From Sequoia sempervirens (taxonomy: Eukaryota > Streptophyta > Pinopsida > Cupressales > Cupressaceae): a stretch of DNA of 64,000 bases. Location of the stretch: positions 123,611,760-123,675,759 of the forward strand of contig VDFB02252616.1 of assembly GCA_007258455.2 (NCBI GenBank), read 5' to 3'. Every line of letters begins with the position of its first letter. The stretch's first letter is position 1. Shown one piece after another: positions 23,031 to 34,053 of this stretch. The translations under genes were made by a program, and so were the position numbers. The notes beneath the pieces are model-generated. The model made no database searches and was not told where the DNA came from. It saw only the letters and a list, made by a program, of their open reading frames with translations.

Positions 23031-23530
23031 CATCTCTCTCCCTCACCCTCTTCCCTCTCTTCTTCACCTTCCCTCTCTACTTCTCTCTATCTCCACTCAC
23101 CCTCTCCCTCTCTACCTACCTTTCCGTAAATCCCTCCCACCTTACCTCTCTTCATATCTCTCCCTCCCTCCCACCTTTCCCCCTCTTTACCTCTTTATCC
23201 CCTTCCCTCTCCATTTCTCTTTATATCCCGTCACTCTCTCTACCTACCTCTCCCTTTATTCCTTCTAGCTTACCTCTCCCTACCTCCCTTCTTCCCTCTC
23301 TCTCCCTCCCTCTATCCCTCCCACCCTACCTATCTACCTCTCCCTCCATCCATCCATGCCTCTCTACTTCTCTCTATCTCTCCTCTCCCACCATCCCTCC
23401 AAACCCCTCTCTCTCTTACTCTCTCTCTCTCCCTCTCTACCTACATTTACATTTTCCTCAATCCCTCCCACACCACCCCCCCTCTCTCTCCCTCTCTCTC
23501 TACCTCTCTCTCTCTACCTCTCTCTACCCA
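23031..23530 (+). repeat. Pyrimidine-rich low-complexity tract (CTCTCCC/CTACCTC type)
   Basis: About 500 bp consist almost wholly of C and T with scattered A, built from CTCTC, TCCCTCC, CTACCTC and CACC words without a single fixed period. The long open frames over it (22999-23268, 23356-23559) are Ser-Leu-Pro strings created by the composition and are not genes. Such strand-asymmetric polypyrimidine DNA can form triplex structures; that is general knowledge, not shown here. Confidence 0.9.
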
Positions 23531-23618
23531 CCTCATCCATAATATTTAATATATATTAAAATATTTTAATATATATTAAATGTTATGGATGAGGTGGGTA
23601 GAGAGAGGTAGAGAGAGG
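23507..23618. repeat. Large near-perfect inverted repeat (two ~56-bp arms, no spacer)
   Basis: The right arm reads back as the complement of the left arm around a centre between 23562 and 23563. The outer part pairs CTACCCACCTCATCCAT with ATGGATGAGGTGGGTAG; the inner part is TTTAATATATATTAAAAT and its mirror. I see about one mismatch (at the AATATT/AACATT position). The left arm ends the pyrimidine tract, and the right arm abuts the first LINE-coding bases. The two strands would fold into a hairpin or cruciform. Confidence 0.9.
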
Positions 23619-24108
23619 ACAACACTACACATTTTTTACTGGTACCCTAATTTTGACCCTTGGAAGCATGAAGTAAGGGAGGGTCCAGTTTGGGTTAGAA
23701 TGTATGAGATTCTCGTTGAGTATTGGGAAGAAAATATATTAATGAAGATTGGGAAGAATCTAGGCACTCTCATTTCAATGGATGAAATAATGGTGGATAG
23801 AAGTCAAGGGGCCTATATTAGATTATGTATAGGTTTAAAGCCACAACAAAATATTCCACCGGAGATTGAATTAAGCGCAACAATAGGGTTCAAAACAGTC
23901 AAAGTAGAAAGGGAAGATCAATTACTGTTATGCCCGAATTGCAAATTGAAAGAACACAAAAACTTGGACTGCTTTGGGTCAATTCACATTAGTAGAGAAA
24001 ACAAATATGCTTGGGTTGGGTAGGAAAAAATGGATGAATCTAGCAGTATTGAATAGGAAGGTTCATGATCTACAAAGGAAAACAATATGGAGGATGTATC
24101 AATCAGAG
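23619..24108 (+). pseudogene. LINE ORF1, 5' part (DUF4283/zinc-knuckle type)
   Basis: YPNFDPWKHEVREGPVWVRM, EYWEENILMKIGKNLGTLIS and IGFKTVKVEREDQLLLCPNC match the DUF4283 plus zf-CCHC_4 block common to plant LINE ORF1 proteins, in which a protein of this type coats the element RNA. The zinc motif CPNCKLKEHKNLDC keeps C-x2-C..H..C spacing. The frame changes near 23990, then EDVSIR runs to the S1 insertion point. The true start codon is not visible; similarity begins right at the inverted repeat. 24104-24108 (CAGAG) is the left target copy of S1. Confidence 0.82.
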
Positions 24109-25319
24109 TGTAACGCCCCGCCACACAACCCTAGAGGAATTTGCAAATTAACTACTCAAACGTACCAATTTTTATTTTGTTTGAATGCAAATAACATGCA
24201 AGGTCAATACCCAATGCAACAACCTCTAAGGTTACAAGACTGAGATTGCTTTAAAACCCAAACAAGAAACATGAAATGAAACCATAACATTTAATTACTT
24301 AACAAATTAAATACACATACATTAAACATGATAAATTACCCCAAAGCATAAGTGATACCACATGTTTTCAATTAACGATCATTTACAATACGATTACAAC
24401 TCTCATTCCCCGAATGAGGTAAATCCAATAAACAAGGCTACAAATTACATCGTCCACCTCGATACAATGAGGGGTAATCAAATTAGAATAATAACTGAAA
24501 AGAATAAAGCATGAAAGTATTGGATCCCACGAGCTCTCCAACTGGAAATCTCATACACACGAACAAGAAGACGACCCAATGGATTAAGGTGCATGTTCCA
24601 CCCAACCATGTGATACCCGAAGGCTCACCCCCCATGCTAGGAGATAGTAACAAGGAATTCCTATACAAGACCATCCACCCCTAGACACATGCTAACTCAC
24701 ACTGACACAACCAATCACATGAACCATACAACCATAAGGATAACACAAGTACAACTCTAACATCACTGACATAAGTCGTATTACTTCTAGAAATAAATCC
24801 GATTGAGTATGATAAGAAGACCATACACATAAAACAAAATACCAACTGTTGTCATAGAAAGAGCGTCATCACACAGCTTGACATGGGATCTCCTCTGGGA
24901 ATCTTCATAGGCTTCAACCCCCACTATGGGTTGTCCTGGTGGCCTGTACCAAATCCCGAAACCCATACTCACTCATGCGGAATCAAATACCTCTCGTAAG
25001 GACAAGAAAGATGACCTTGCCATTCCAGGCCTTCTCATCCCATCTCAAGTCTATACAATCCCTTTCATCCATGAGCGAGGCTCAATTATCTTAATTAGTG
25101 TGAAAAACTACCTAAAATTCTAAGTATATTGTTTTAGTTATCACTTGATTAAACCACCTCTGAAGGTTTCCCAGTTCACTTCTTTGGGCTCTGGCCCCTA
25201 ACATAAGCCACTCTTCTACTTGACAACAAACCAACTCAAAACCAATCACCAAGGATGCCAAAGGGCATACAAACAAGATAAACAATCACTCCAACTCTAG
25301 GAGGAACATATAATGAAAT

Positions 25320-25525
25320 CCCACTCCAAACACAAGAGGCAACAAAAGTCAAAATCCTCTCCAAACACTGGAGGCAACAAAAGTCAAAATCCTCTCCAAA
25401 CACTGGAGGCAACAAAAGTCAAAACCCTCTCCAAACACTGGAGGCAACAAAACACAAATCCACTCCTTCCATAGGAGGCACGAACCACATAACCCACTCC
25501 TAACCACAAGAGGCACAAACCATCC
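25320..25525. repeat. Minisatellite of ~35-bp units in S1
   Basis: The unit begins AACAAAAGTCAAAATCCTCT and ends CCAAACACTGGAGGC. Three units are almost identical (from about 25340 to 25445); the flanking ones are diverged (CACTCC...AGGAGGCAC). The open frame on the minus strand across it is only a repeat echo. Confidence 0.9.
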
Positions 25526-26499
25526 TCGATCATGAAAACCGGGTAAGACAACATGATACACTAAACGCCCTACCCAAGGAAATACAATGGTTGACTAACA
25601 TAATACAACAACCCCAAAAGTTAAACCCCTTATGGAAGACTTAACAACCCTTCAAATCAATTTCCCCAAAGCGAGAACAAAAGAAGTACACATTCAAGAA
25701 GGGCGATCAAAAGGAGTTAAATCTATATTTGGATTTCCTAAATCCACTTCCTTTAATAACATCCAATAGTTTATTGCCACAATAAAACTAATTAAATTAT
25801 GTCTCTTTCAGACAAAGGATAAAATTTAACCAGATGTTCAATTCCCTAATTGCTCTTGAATAATAATAAAATGAACATTTACTTCTTCGATTTAAAACAT
25901 ATCATTTTGAAATAACTATTTCTCCTTTGCAAAAAATAAATCATTTTAAAATCAATTGATCTCACTATTAAACACCTTACATTTAAATCCACCTTTCAAA
26001 TATATTATTTTAAAATAAAATCAATAACTTGACTATGAACAAGATATTTTAAATTCCTCAATTTCACATTATATATGAAGTTAACTAATCTTATCGTAAG
26101 TTCGCTCGCAACCAATAAGAACATTAAATAAAAATGCTCTTATAAACATTCCATTTTATTTAACACGAATATCCATTTTCCTTAAAATCATTCCCTTATT
26201 AAATAACTGTTTAATCATTTGACAAACAATCATAAATCAAATCTAAGGGTCCACTTCAATTTCCTGATAATATTGAAATATAAGAATCCCATTGAAATCA
26301 TTTCATTATAAAATCAATATATACATCTTATATAATAAAAATAATCCTAAATAGTCATGTTTAAATATAAATATATTTTAACCTGAAAACATTATTTAAA
26401 TATATAGTTATATTTTCAAATTAAAATCCAACTTATAAATATTTCCCAAACTATTTAAAACCCATTTAAAATTCAAACCATTTAAATAATAACTAATTA

Positions 26500-26700
26500 T
26501 TTCTTTTTAACACATAAAATAAATAAGATAAAATAAAATATAACATATAATGTATTATATATATCATAAATAATTATTATATTATATATTATATATATAA
26601 TATATATATATATCATATATATAATAAATAAATATTAAATTATTATATAATATATGATAAATATTATATTTTTTATTTATTAAAAAAAAATCAAATTAAT
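26500..26700. repeat. TA-rich microsatellite in S1
   Basis: Long runs of TATATA/ATTATA words with almost no G or C, next to the 43-bp minisatellite. Confidence 0.8.
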
Positions 26701-26739
26701 AAAATGGAAAAGCCCATTTAGGGCACGCAGGTCGACCCT

Positions 26740-26965
26740 GCCTCCACAGGGTGGCGACCTATGTGTTTAACACACAGTCCGCCTCCCTTTGGGGCGACGA
26801 CCTGTGTGTTTAACACATAGTCCGCCTCCCTTTGGGGCGGCAGCTTGTGTGTTTAACACACAGTCCGCCTCCCTTTGGGGCAGCAGCCTGTGTGTTTAAC
26901 ACACAGTCCGCCTCCCTTTGGGACGGTGGCCTGTGTGTTTAACATACAATCCACTTCCCTGAGGC
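26740..26965. repeat. Minisatellite of exactly 43-bp units in S1, five copies
   Basis: TGTTTAA recurs at 26764, 26807, 26850, 26893 and 26936, a constant 43-bp step. Each unit contains GTGTGTTTAACACACAG (itself a palindrome-like GTGTGTT/AACACAC) and CCGCCTCCCTTTGGGGCGG, another inverted repeat. It is a GC-rich island inside AT-rich DNA, so each unit can form two small hairpins. Confidence 0.92.
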
Positions 26966-28765
26966 TAGGCGGCGATGGGATTCGCTTCCCCTGCCTCCCC
27001 CACAAGCAAGCCAAAATAAATTTATAATATTTTATTTTCCTTTAAAAAAACAACTCATTCATAAAGAAAAACCAGAGCACACAAAATCCTCTGTTTTGAT
27101 AATTTCCAAAACATGATTTTTGTGCCAAATTTTAACAGGAACCATGTTTCCTCAAAATAAATAAAATAAACTCAATATTCAAGAAAAATATATGTGTATA
27201 GAATATATATACATGTATAAACACAAAATCTCCATTAAACAGCCAAATTGAACCAATTTTAAACAGAGAATTTTCAATAACACTAAATTCCAACAAGGTT
27301 TTCTGATTTTATTGTTTCATTTTCAAATTTTCCTATTGTTACACTAGAAGGTTTCAGCTGTAAGTTTTTGTTTTGTTTTCCACAAACATCTAAATTTCTT
27401 CTATGATTCAATAGGGTTTCCACATATGTTCCAAACAAGTTTTCAATATTGAAGATCCTAAATTTCAAAAAAATAAAAAGAACAAAACAAGAAAGAACCT
27501 GTTGGAAACTTGAAGAAGAAAATTGTGTTGAGCTGCAAATTCCATTTTTCCAAAATTCCTCCAAAGACTTCACTTCAAAAATCCAAAAGGCATCCTCCAA
27601 AAACAAGGAAACCCTCTTTCCACTTCACAACAAATTTCTTTTTCCAAGCAATGAATAATCCCCAATCCTTCCATTCCTCTTTTTAAAATAAGTTAATGCC
27701 CTCTAAAAAAATAATATCCTATATATTTTCTTTTTCCAAATATAAATATCATTCAACATTATAGATATTTTCATGCATTTACAAAATATTTTCATTTTAA
27801 TACTTTAAAGCATAATTTAAATTTCAAATAGATTTACATCATTTACTTTATGCATTTTCAAAACAGCTTTACCTTTTCAATTTATTTAAACAATAACTAT
27901 AATTCAAAACACCACTTAATTTCCAAAATATATTTAAATCTTTTACTTTATGCACTTTTCAAATACAACATGAACCAATTAATTTATTCACCCCACAAAT
28001 AAGTTTAATTAATCAATTCAACATGATTAATTTAATTAATCAATAAAATAAATCTAATCCAAGATTAGATTATTTTATTAATTAAATTAAATTAATTAAT
28101 AAATTAAATACCATTTCCAACATTATAACCAGATTTATTTAATAAACAACTTAAATACATAAAGCCATTTATTTACCTTTTCCACTTGTAATTAAATAAA
28201 AACAGGGATAGATGAGCAACAAAGAAGCAACTTAACCTGACTAAAACCCAACGACACACTATGACTAGGGTGATGACTTGGCATGGAAAACCTGGCTACT
28301 ATCTCCCAATCGAATACTGTTGGCCAATGGACACGCTCAACCTTGTGAAACTAGGTGGATTCGATGTCCTGTACCTGTCAACCTGCAAACAAAGAGTATA
28401 TCAAACATGCATATATATAACATAATAAACACACCGTGAATGGGAAATTGCAGAATCATAGGGCACTGACAAGTGAGTAATGTGATCTCGTCCCCTTCAC
28501 CAATACACTCATCATAGACTGACAGTTCCATCATAAACCAATATCTCATGCAATAACATGTTACAATAACTAATCATCATTACACCAATTAAAACATGAA
28601 AAATAAAGCATCAGATAAGATACATCACATCATACAAGTAGGCTATCGCTCTATAAATAGCAATCAAATAACACACACATGATAAAGCATCTCAATAACC
28701 AAAAGAACATCAATGCAAACAAGGACACACTGTCTAGACAGAATGCAAAATAGAGGGGTATTACA

Positions 28766-29615
28766 CAGAGAGATATTAAGAAATAGAGAGCAAGGTAGTG
28801 ATGATAATGGGCACATGGGTTCGGTCTTGCTAGAAAAGGATTTCAATGGTAAGGTTGTGGAACCTTGACACGATGATCAAAATATAGGCATTTAGGGGCA
28901 TAACAACTCAATGATTGGAGTGCAAAGGTTGGAAAAGGATGGAAAAGCAGAAGAAAAGCAAGATATGGATGTACATGGGATAAGTGAGGAAGAATGCAAT
29001 GTGGAAATGAACACTAAGGGATCCCCTAGGGAAGATCTGAAAAATGTAAAGGATTTGGAGGGGGAAGGAAATTCAGAAGAGGGGAAAGAGGATAAAGTAA
29101 CTGCAAAAGAGAAGAATGAGGCAAAAGACAACGTGGGTGGAAATGTTGAGGAAACTCCAGTAGCAGATCTTGATAATGTTGTAGCTGAAACAACTACACA
29201 AGATTCTCAAAATGAGATGAGAAATAATGCTCCAAAAGTTGTAGAAACAATAAGGGATAATTTAGATCATTTGAGGAGTCCTATTGAAGCTAAAGATTTT
29301 CTCATTTCAAAGGGAGAAAATGGAAATTCCATTGACACGGGGGAGAATATTAGCAATGAAGGGGGAGTGGAGGCTGAGGAGATGTTTGAAGAATCTAATT
29401 CAGATCAGGATGATGGGATGGAAGAAGAATAGGCTAATATTCTAGAAGAACGAAGAATTGAACAAACACAATCCCAGCTAAAAAAACCTCTAATAGCAAC
29501 AAAGAAGAAAAGAGGGGGAAAAACAAAGAAGGCTAAACTGGTGTTGGCAGCAAATGCTAAGGGACAGATGAAACTAAGAAATAGGAAGGGATATGCCCTT
29601 CCTGAGGAGAAATGA
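28766..29615 (+). pseudogene. LINE ORF1, 3' part
   Basis: From the right S1 target copy the frame reads REQGSDDNGHMGSVLLEKDF to a stop near 28866, then a strongly acidic segment from 28911 (EEKQDMDVHGISEEECNVEM and similar) to a TAG at 29430-29432. Past that stop come QLKKPLIATKKKRGGKTKK and a final basic stretch ending in TGA at 29613-29615. An acidic then basic low-complexity C-terminus is usual for plant LINE ORF1. Its stop overlaps the ORF2 start as ATGA (29612-29615). Confidence 0.75.
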
Positions 29616-30330
29616 GGCTCATAACTTGGAATGCTAGGGGAATTAATGCCCCTAGCAAATGGCGCTTAATCAAGCATCAAATAGATTTAAGGAAAATGTT
29701 GTATTACTACATGAAACTAAATGGGAAAGGGAGGAAGCTCAAAAAAGAATGAGTGTTTAGAGATAATGGGAAGGAGTCTTTGTTGAATCTATTGGAGCCT
29801 TAGGAGGAGTTGGTGTGATTTGGAATCCTTTGTCTATTAGTTGTTCACTGATAAGGAGAAGTTAGTATTGGATGGTGGTTAAATGTAAGATTTTGAGTCA
29901 AAATAAGGAGATACAGGTGATGAATGTGTATGGACCGATCTGAAATCTAGCTAAGAGAATTCTATGGTAGGAGATTAAGCAGTGGTTGGATATGCAGAAT
30001 GGTATGGCTGTTATAATTGGGTGTGACTTTAATGCAACACTGGACAATTTAGAAAAACAAGGAGGTATGTAGAATTTATCAAGGATCCAACAAGATTTTC
30101 AAGCATTTGTGGATAATAACAATCTAAGAGAAATAGTAGCCAATATGGCAGATTCACCTAGACCAATAGGAGGAAGGATTTCACCAGCATAGCAGAAAAG
30201 TTGGATTGGTTTTTCATATATGGGAATTGGGATGCTAATCAGGATTTCTTTGAGGCAGCTATACTACAGTATACCGAGTCTGATCACTTCCCAGTACATT
30301 AGTAATCAATGTAGAATATCCCAAAGGCGG
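29612..30330 (+). pseudogene. LINE ORF2, endonuclease domain
   Basis: The ATG at 29612 overlaps the ORF1 stop and opens with MRLITWNARGINAPSKWRLI (catalytic Asn of the exonuclease-endonuclease-phosphatase fold). After frame changes come GALGGVGVIWNPLSIS, QVMNVYGPI and VIIGCDFNATLDN (catalytic Asp and Asn). SDHFPV is still readable at about 30280-30297. The enzyme nicks target DNA to prime reverse transcription. Several frameshifts and stops (e.g. near 29757, 29940, 30070, 30190) disable it. Confidence 0.85.
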
Positions 30331-31859
30331 GACCCCTTTCAAATTTGGAAATTTGTGGCTTAGGGATGCATCTCTTTACGACTTAGTTAAAACCTGGTGG
30401 AATGAAGTCAGAGTTGGTCACAAATCAAGAATGCACTAGTTTAGCCAAAAGCTTTTACACATCAAAATGAAGCTAAAAGAATGGAATCAGGTAATTTCAA
30501 GCCATACTTTTATGGAAAAATCCCGTGTAGAGGAGGAATTAAATGAACTTAATGAGAAATTAATTAAGCATGAGATGGGTCAAGAATAATTTGAACTAGA
30601 ACAAAGGTTAAAATCAGAGCTCACAGAGATTACGACTAGGGAAGAATTGTTCTGGTGACAAAAATCAAGAGAAATTTGGCTTAAAGAGGGGGACAGAAAT
30701 ATAAAGTATTTCCACAGATCAACAATTGCTAACAAGGGAAAAAATCATATCACAACAATAGCAAAGGAAGATGGTACAAGTTCACAGTCAATAGAGGAGG
30801 TCAATCAGATAGCGGTACAATACTTTCAAGAAATTTTAAATTGGGCATCAGGAGATAATGAGCAGGAGTGGGAAGAATTTCTAAATCACATCCCGACACT
30901 AATTAATTAGGAAGAAAACATGGAGCTTTTTAAGACCATCAGTTTGGAAGAAACTAAGAAAGCAGCCTTCCAGCTAGGTGTAGATAAGGCCTCGGGGCTA
31001 GATGGCTTCCCCGCAAAATTCTATCATGTATTTTGGGATATCGTTGGTGATGATTTACATAGAGCTATCAAGGAATCCAAAAGGAGAATGGCGATGTTGG
31101 GTACCTTCAATCACACATTCATTACACTTGTCCCCAAGAAGAAGGAGGTGCAAACAATGGAAAATTTTAGGCCCATTTCTCTGTGCAACACAATTTACAA
31201 AATTATGACAAAGGTCATAGCCAGTCGTCTAAAAACTATCCTAAAAAAAATCATCTTTGATGAGCAAAGTAGTTTCTTCCCAAGTAGATAGATAGTCGAA
31301 GGGATTATCATTGCACATGAGGCTATCCACTCTTCTAGAAAGACTTGAAACCCAAATATGGTAATCAAGTTGGACATACTGAAGGCATATGACTTAGTGG
31401 ATAGACAATTTATGTTGAAAGTCTTATAAAGATTTGGCTTTGGGGAAGGGTGGGTCAATTGGATCTCTAGTTGCATTTTGACTCCAAGATTTTCAGTCCT
31501 AGTCAATTGTAGGGTTGCCTAAGGTTTCTTTGACTCTTCTAGAGGAATTCGGCAAGGGGATCCATTATCCCCTTTTTTATTCATCATAATGGCAGAGGCA
31601 TTGGGGAGAACTATACAGTACTACAAATCAATGGGTCAATGGCAAGGAATTGAGATATGCCCAGGATTGGAGGCTATTACTCATCAAAAATTTGTTGATG
31701 ATACAATTCCCTTTGGAAAATCAACAAGAGTAGAAGCTAGAACCATCAGGAATATTTTAAACAATTACAGTAAAGCTTCAAGATAGTTAATCAACTGGAG
31801 AAAGTCATATTTTTTTCCTTAATGTTCAATCGAGTCTATAAAAGGACATTGCAAGAATC
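30331..31859 (+). pseudogene. LINE ORF2, reverse transcriptase domain
   Basis: KAAFQLGVDKASGLDGFPAK, TFITLVPKKKEVQTMENFRP and ISLCNTIYKIMTKVIASRLK are RT blocks 1-2. VIKLDILKAYDLVDRQFM carries the first catalytic Asp. GIRQGDPLSPFLFIIMAEAL precedes HQKFVDDTIPFG (31691-31708), the F-x-DD active site. The fingers/palm order is complete. A stop at 31289-31291 replaces the Gln of the usual SRQI, and others lie near 31346, 31428, 31520 and 31784. The 30331-30900 stretch before it is the endonuclease-RT linker (LKEGDRNIKYFHR readable). Confidence 0.9.
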
Positions 31860-33350
31860 TTGGATCTTATAATTGCAAGCCTACCAGGGAAATTTCTTGG
31901 GATGCCACTATTTGGGGGGATAAATAAGAAATTTTATTGGGAAAATATAATCAATAGCTACAAAAGGAAAATGGAACTTTGGAAAGGGAAATGGTTATCA
32001 TTTGCGGGCAGATTATTAATGTTGAAGATAGTTTTAGCAGCTATCCCTATCTATTCTATGACATGCATGAAAATCCCAAGAGCGGTGTAAGATACACTAA
32101 TTCAAATCATGAGGAGATTTTTCTAGAATGGTCCAGAAGATAACCACAAAATACCTCTATTGTCATGGGATGAGATTTGCAAGCCTTATGGAGCCAAAGG
32201 GGCAGGTGTGAAATAGTTGCATAGCATGAATCTTGCCATGGGTGCAAAATTGGTCTAGAGTATTTTATGAAATGGGGAGTGAAGATGGGTCCAAATTTTG
32301 AGGTGAAAGTACTTAGATTCAGATGAGCCTATAAGAATAATTAATACACTAGACCCTCCAAATGGATCGACAATTTGGAACTTCATCCTTGAATGCAGGA
32401 AGATCATCACTCAACATATAACATGGGAAGTCAACAATGGGTAGAGTGCTTAGTTTTGGGAGGGTTCGTGGGAAGGTCATCCAACAATTTGTTCCCTCCC
32501 AAACCTTGAAATCATCAGAGAAGAGTCAACCAGAAGATGGGGGAGAAAACTTTGTGACTATGGGTATGTGAAAAATGCCAACGGTAAGCAGAAATGGGAA
32601 TGGAAGTCCCTTGATGACTTCAATGCCCTTTTAGAACAAAAGGAGAAGCTCTCAAGGATCCTAGAAGAAAGAGGCATCATATGGACTGAGCTAAGAGATG
32701 AGATTCATTGGTGTGCTTCTAGGGATGGAGAATACAAAGTCAAATTAGGATACATAGTACAGGAGGTAGTGACAAAAGACCAATTGTGGCCAAAAGAGCT
32801 TCTTTGGGGTAAATATTGCTCTCCTAGAGCTGAGGCCTTTTCTTGGTTGGCTATACAAAACCAAATCCTCACCCAAGATAGACTAGATAAAATTAGAATA
32901 ATTGGCCCAGGGAGATGTCCACTATGCAAGAATCAAGATGATGACGCTAATCATTTATTGCTTTCATGCCCATATTCAGAAAGCTATTGGAAATATTTCC
33001 TTTAGAAACTCAATCTGCAAGTACCAATGCCAAGGAATCTAAAAGATTGGTTTTGTATGTGGCCTAAAAATTCTCAGAAGAGTCTATTTAAGAGCCTATG
33101 GTAGGTAATCCCATCTATGGTTGTATGGGAAATTTGGAAAGAACAAAACATAAGGGTTCTTAAGGGACAAGCGTTGCCAAGGGATAGATTAGTGGTCAAA
33201 ATTGAGGCATCCATCATAGAACTGGTCAATACGCCTATGAAAATCAAAACAATGAAAAATCATGCATTCACCATATGTGATGATAAAATGACGAAGGTAT
33301 TCACCAAACTTACTATTCCTACTTTGGTAGGAACCAATGACTGTACTTGA
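31860..33350 (+). pseudogene. LINE ORF2, C-terminal part with zf-RVT cysteine block
   Basis: KFLGMPLFGGINKKFYWENI and KGKWLSFAGRLLMLKIVLAA match the region after RT in plant L1 ORF2. Further on, the zf-RVT block reads SPRAEAFSWLAIQNQILTQD and then GRCPLCKNQDDDANHLLLSC (C-x2-C..H..C). Several stops fall between about 32086 and 32565. The 33117-33350 open segment (VVWEIWKEQNIRVLKG) matches the usual linker to RNase H. Confidence 0.85.
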
Positions 33351-33401
33351 AAAAAGAAATTGCATGAGGAAGTTTTCTAGAGCGCCTTAGATGTTGGTTG
33401 G

Positions 33402-33809
33402 GTGAAGGTAAATTTTGATGGAGCTGCAAGCAGGAATCCCGACCCTAGTGGTATAGGATGTGTGGTTAGAGATGAGTTCCATACAACCCTTGTAGAACAT
33501 GCAAAATATATTGGAGTTTCCACAAACAATTTGGTGGAGTTTAGAGCTGCACTTCATGGACTAGAGCTCAGCATGGAATGTGGGGCTAGGAAGATTCACC
33601 TTGAAGGGGACTCAATGATCACAGTGAATGCTATTAGGCAGAATTCCACACTTGATTGGAGACTGAACAGATGAATCAAGCAAATAAGGAAAATCATAGA
33701 GGAGCTAGATGACTTTAAGATCAGTCACATATACTGTGAAGGTAATTCAACAACAGATGAATTGGCAAGAAAATCCATCACTGAGGGAGGTGGCAGGGGA
33801 GGTAATTAG
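33402..33809 (+). pseudogene. LINE ORF2, C-terminal RNase H
   Basis: VNFDGAASRNPDPSGIGCVV (first Asp), NNLVEFRAALHGLELSMECG (Glu), HLEGDSMITVNAI (Asp) and TTDELARKS (final Asp) give all four metal-binding acids of a plant RVT_3-type RNase H. A single TGA at 33672-33674 interrupts it, followed by continued similarity to a TAG at 33807. Only some plant L1 clades have this extra domain; it would help remove the RNA strand after reverse transcription. Confidence 0.9.
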
Positions 33810-34053
33810 TTTGTAGTGCAAATATAGTTGATAGAGGGGTAGGGTAGATTTTTGTATCAATTTGTATATGGTGGTTATAGGATTTGTAGGTATGGGTATT
33901 GGTAGCAACAATTTTGCTAAGTGGAATTGGGGTTGCAGTATTCATGACATTATCTATAACTATTTGAACTATGTATTGTTCTCTCTTTTGATATAATTCA
34001 ATGGGTGTTGGCCCAACCCAGCTATTAAATTACCAAAATAAAATAAAATAAAA
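33810..34053 (+). other. LINE 3' UTR and A-rich tail
   Basis: TTTGATATAATTCAATGGGT, then GTTGGCCCAACCCAG (containing the small inverted repeat TTGGCCCAA), precede the AAAATAAAATAAAATAAAA tail at about 34034-34053. This ending is usual for plant L1 elements. TA-rich simple sequence follows at once and hides any target duplication. Confidence 0.75.

Larger units (their letters stand above)
24109..28765. mobile_element. S1: 4.66-kb TG...CA insertion with 5-bp TSD, probable very long solo LTR
   Basis: It begins TGTAACGCCCC and ends GGGGTATTACA, near-perfect inverted ends. CAGAG flanks it on both sides (24104-24108 and 28766-28770). Without it the LINE ORF1 frame continues from EDVSIR into REQGSDDNGH. 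TG/CA ends and a 5-bp duplication are the marks of LTR elements. Similar starts and GGGG.(A/G)TTACA ends are typical of plant chromovirus LTRs, and G1 here ends GGGCATTACA. No gag or pol is found inside and no internal copy of the ends, so a solo LTR is the simplest reading. A non-coding LTR element with unrecognised short LTRs is the alternative. Strand is unknown. Confidence 0.75.
23619..34053 (+). mobile_element. L1-type LINE retrotransposon, degenerate, split by S1
   Basis: Order: ORF1 (zinc-finger RNA-binding protein), ORF2 with apurinic endonuclease, reverse transcriptase, a zf-RVT-like cysteine block and a C-terminal RNase H, then a 3' end with GGTGTTGGCCCAACCCAG and an A-rich tail (AAAATAAAATAAAATAAAA, about 34034-34053). 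This is the plant L1 plan. A 4657-bp insertion with 5-bp duplication (S1) interrupts ORF1 at 24109-28765. The 5' end is missing or merges into the inverted repeat. No target duplication of the LINE itself is evident. Many stops make it inactive. Confidence 0.92.

Noticed and set aside
22999..23559. Open frames giving Ser-Leu-Pro-rich proteins
   Set aside because: They are the translation of a pyrimidine low-complexity tract; many frames stay open simply because stop codons need purines.
26740..26965. CRISPR array
   Set aside because: Units are contiguous 43-bp tandem copies without variable spacers, in plant-type DNA.
24109..28765. S1 as a DNA transposon because of its inverted ends
   Set aside because: The inverted similarity is only about 11 bp, begins TG and ends CA, and the duplication is 5 bp, all of which fit an LTR better; no transposase is present.
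28892..29131. Minus-strand Ser/Phe-rich open frame
   Set aside because: It is antisense to the acidic, Glu/Lys-rich part of LINE ORF1, which explains its composition.
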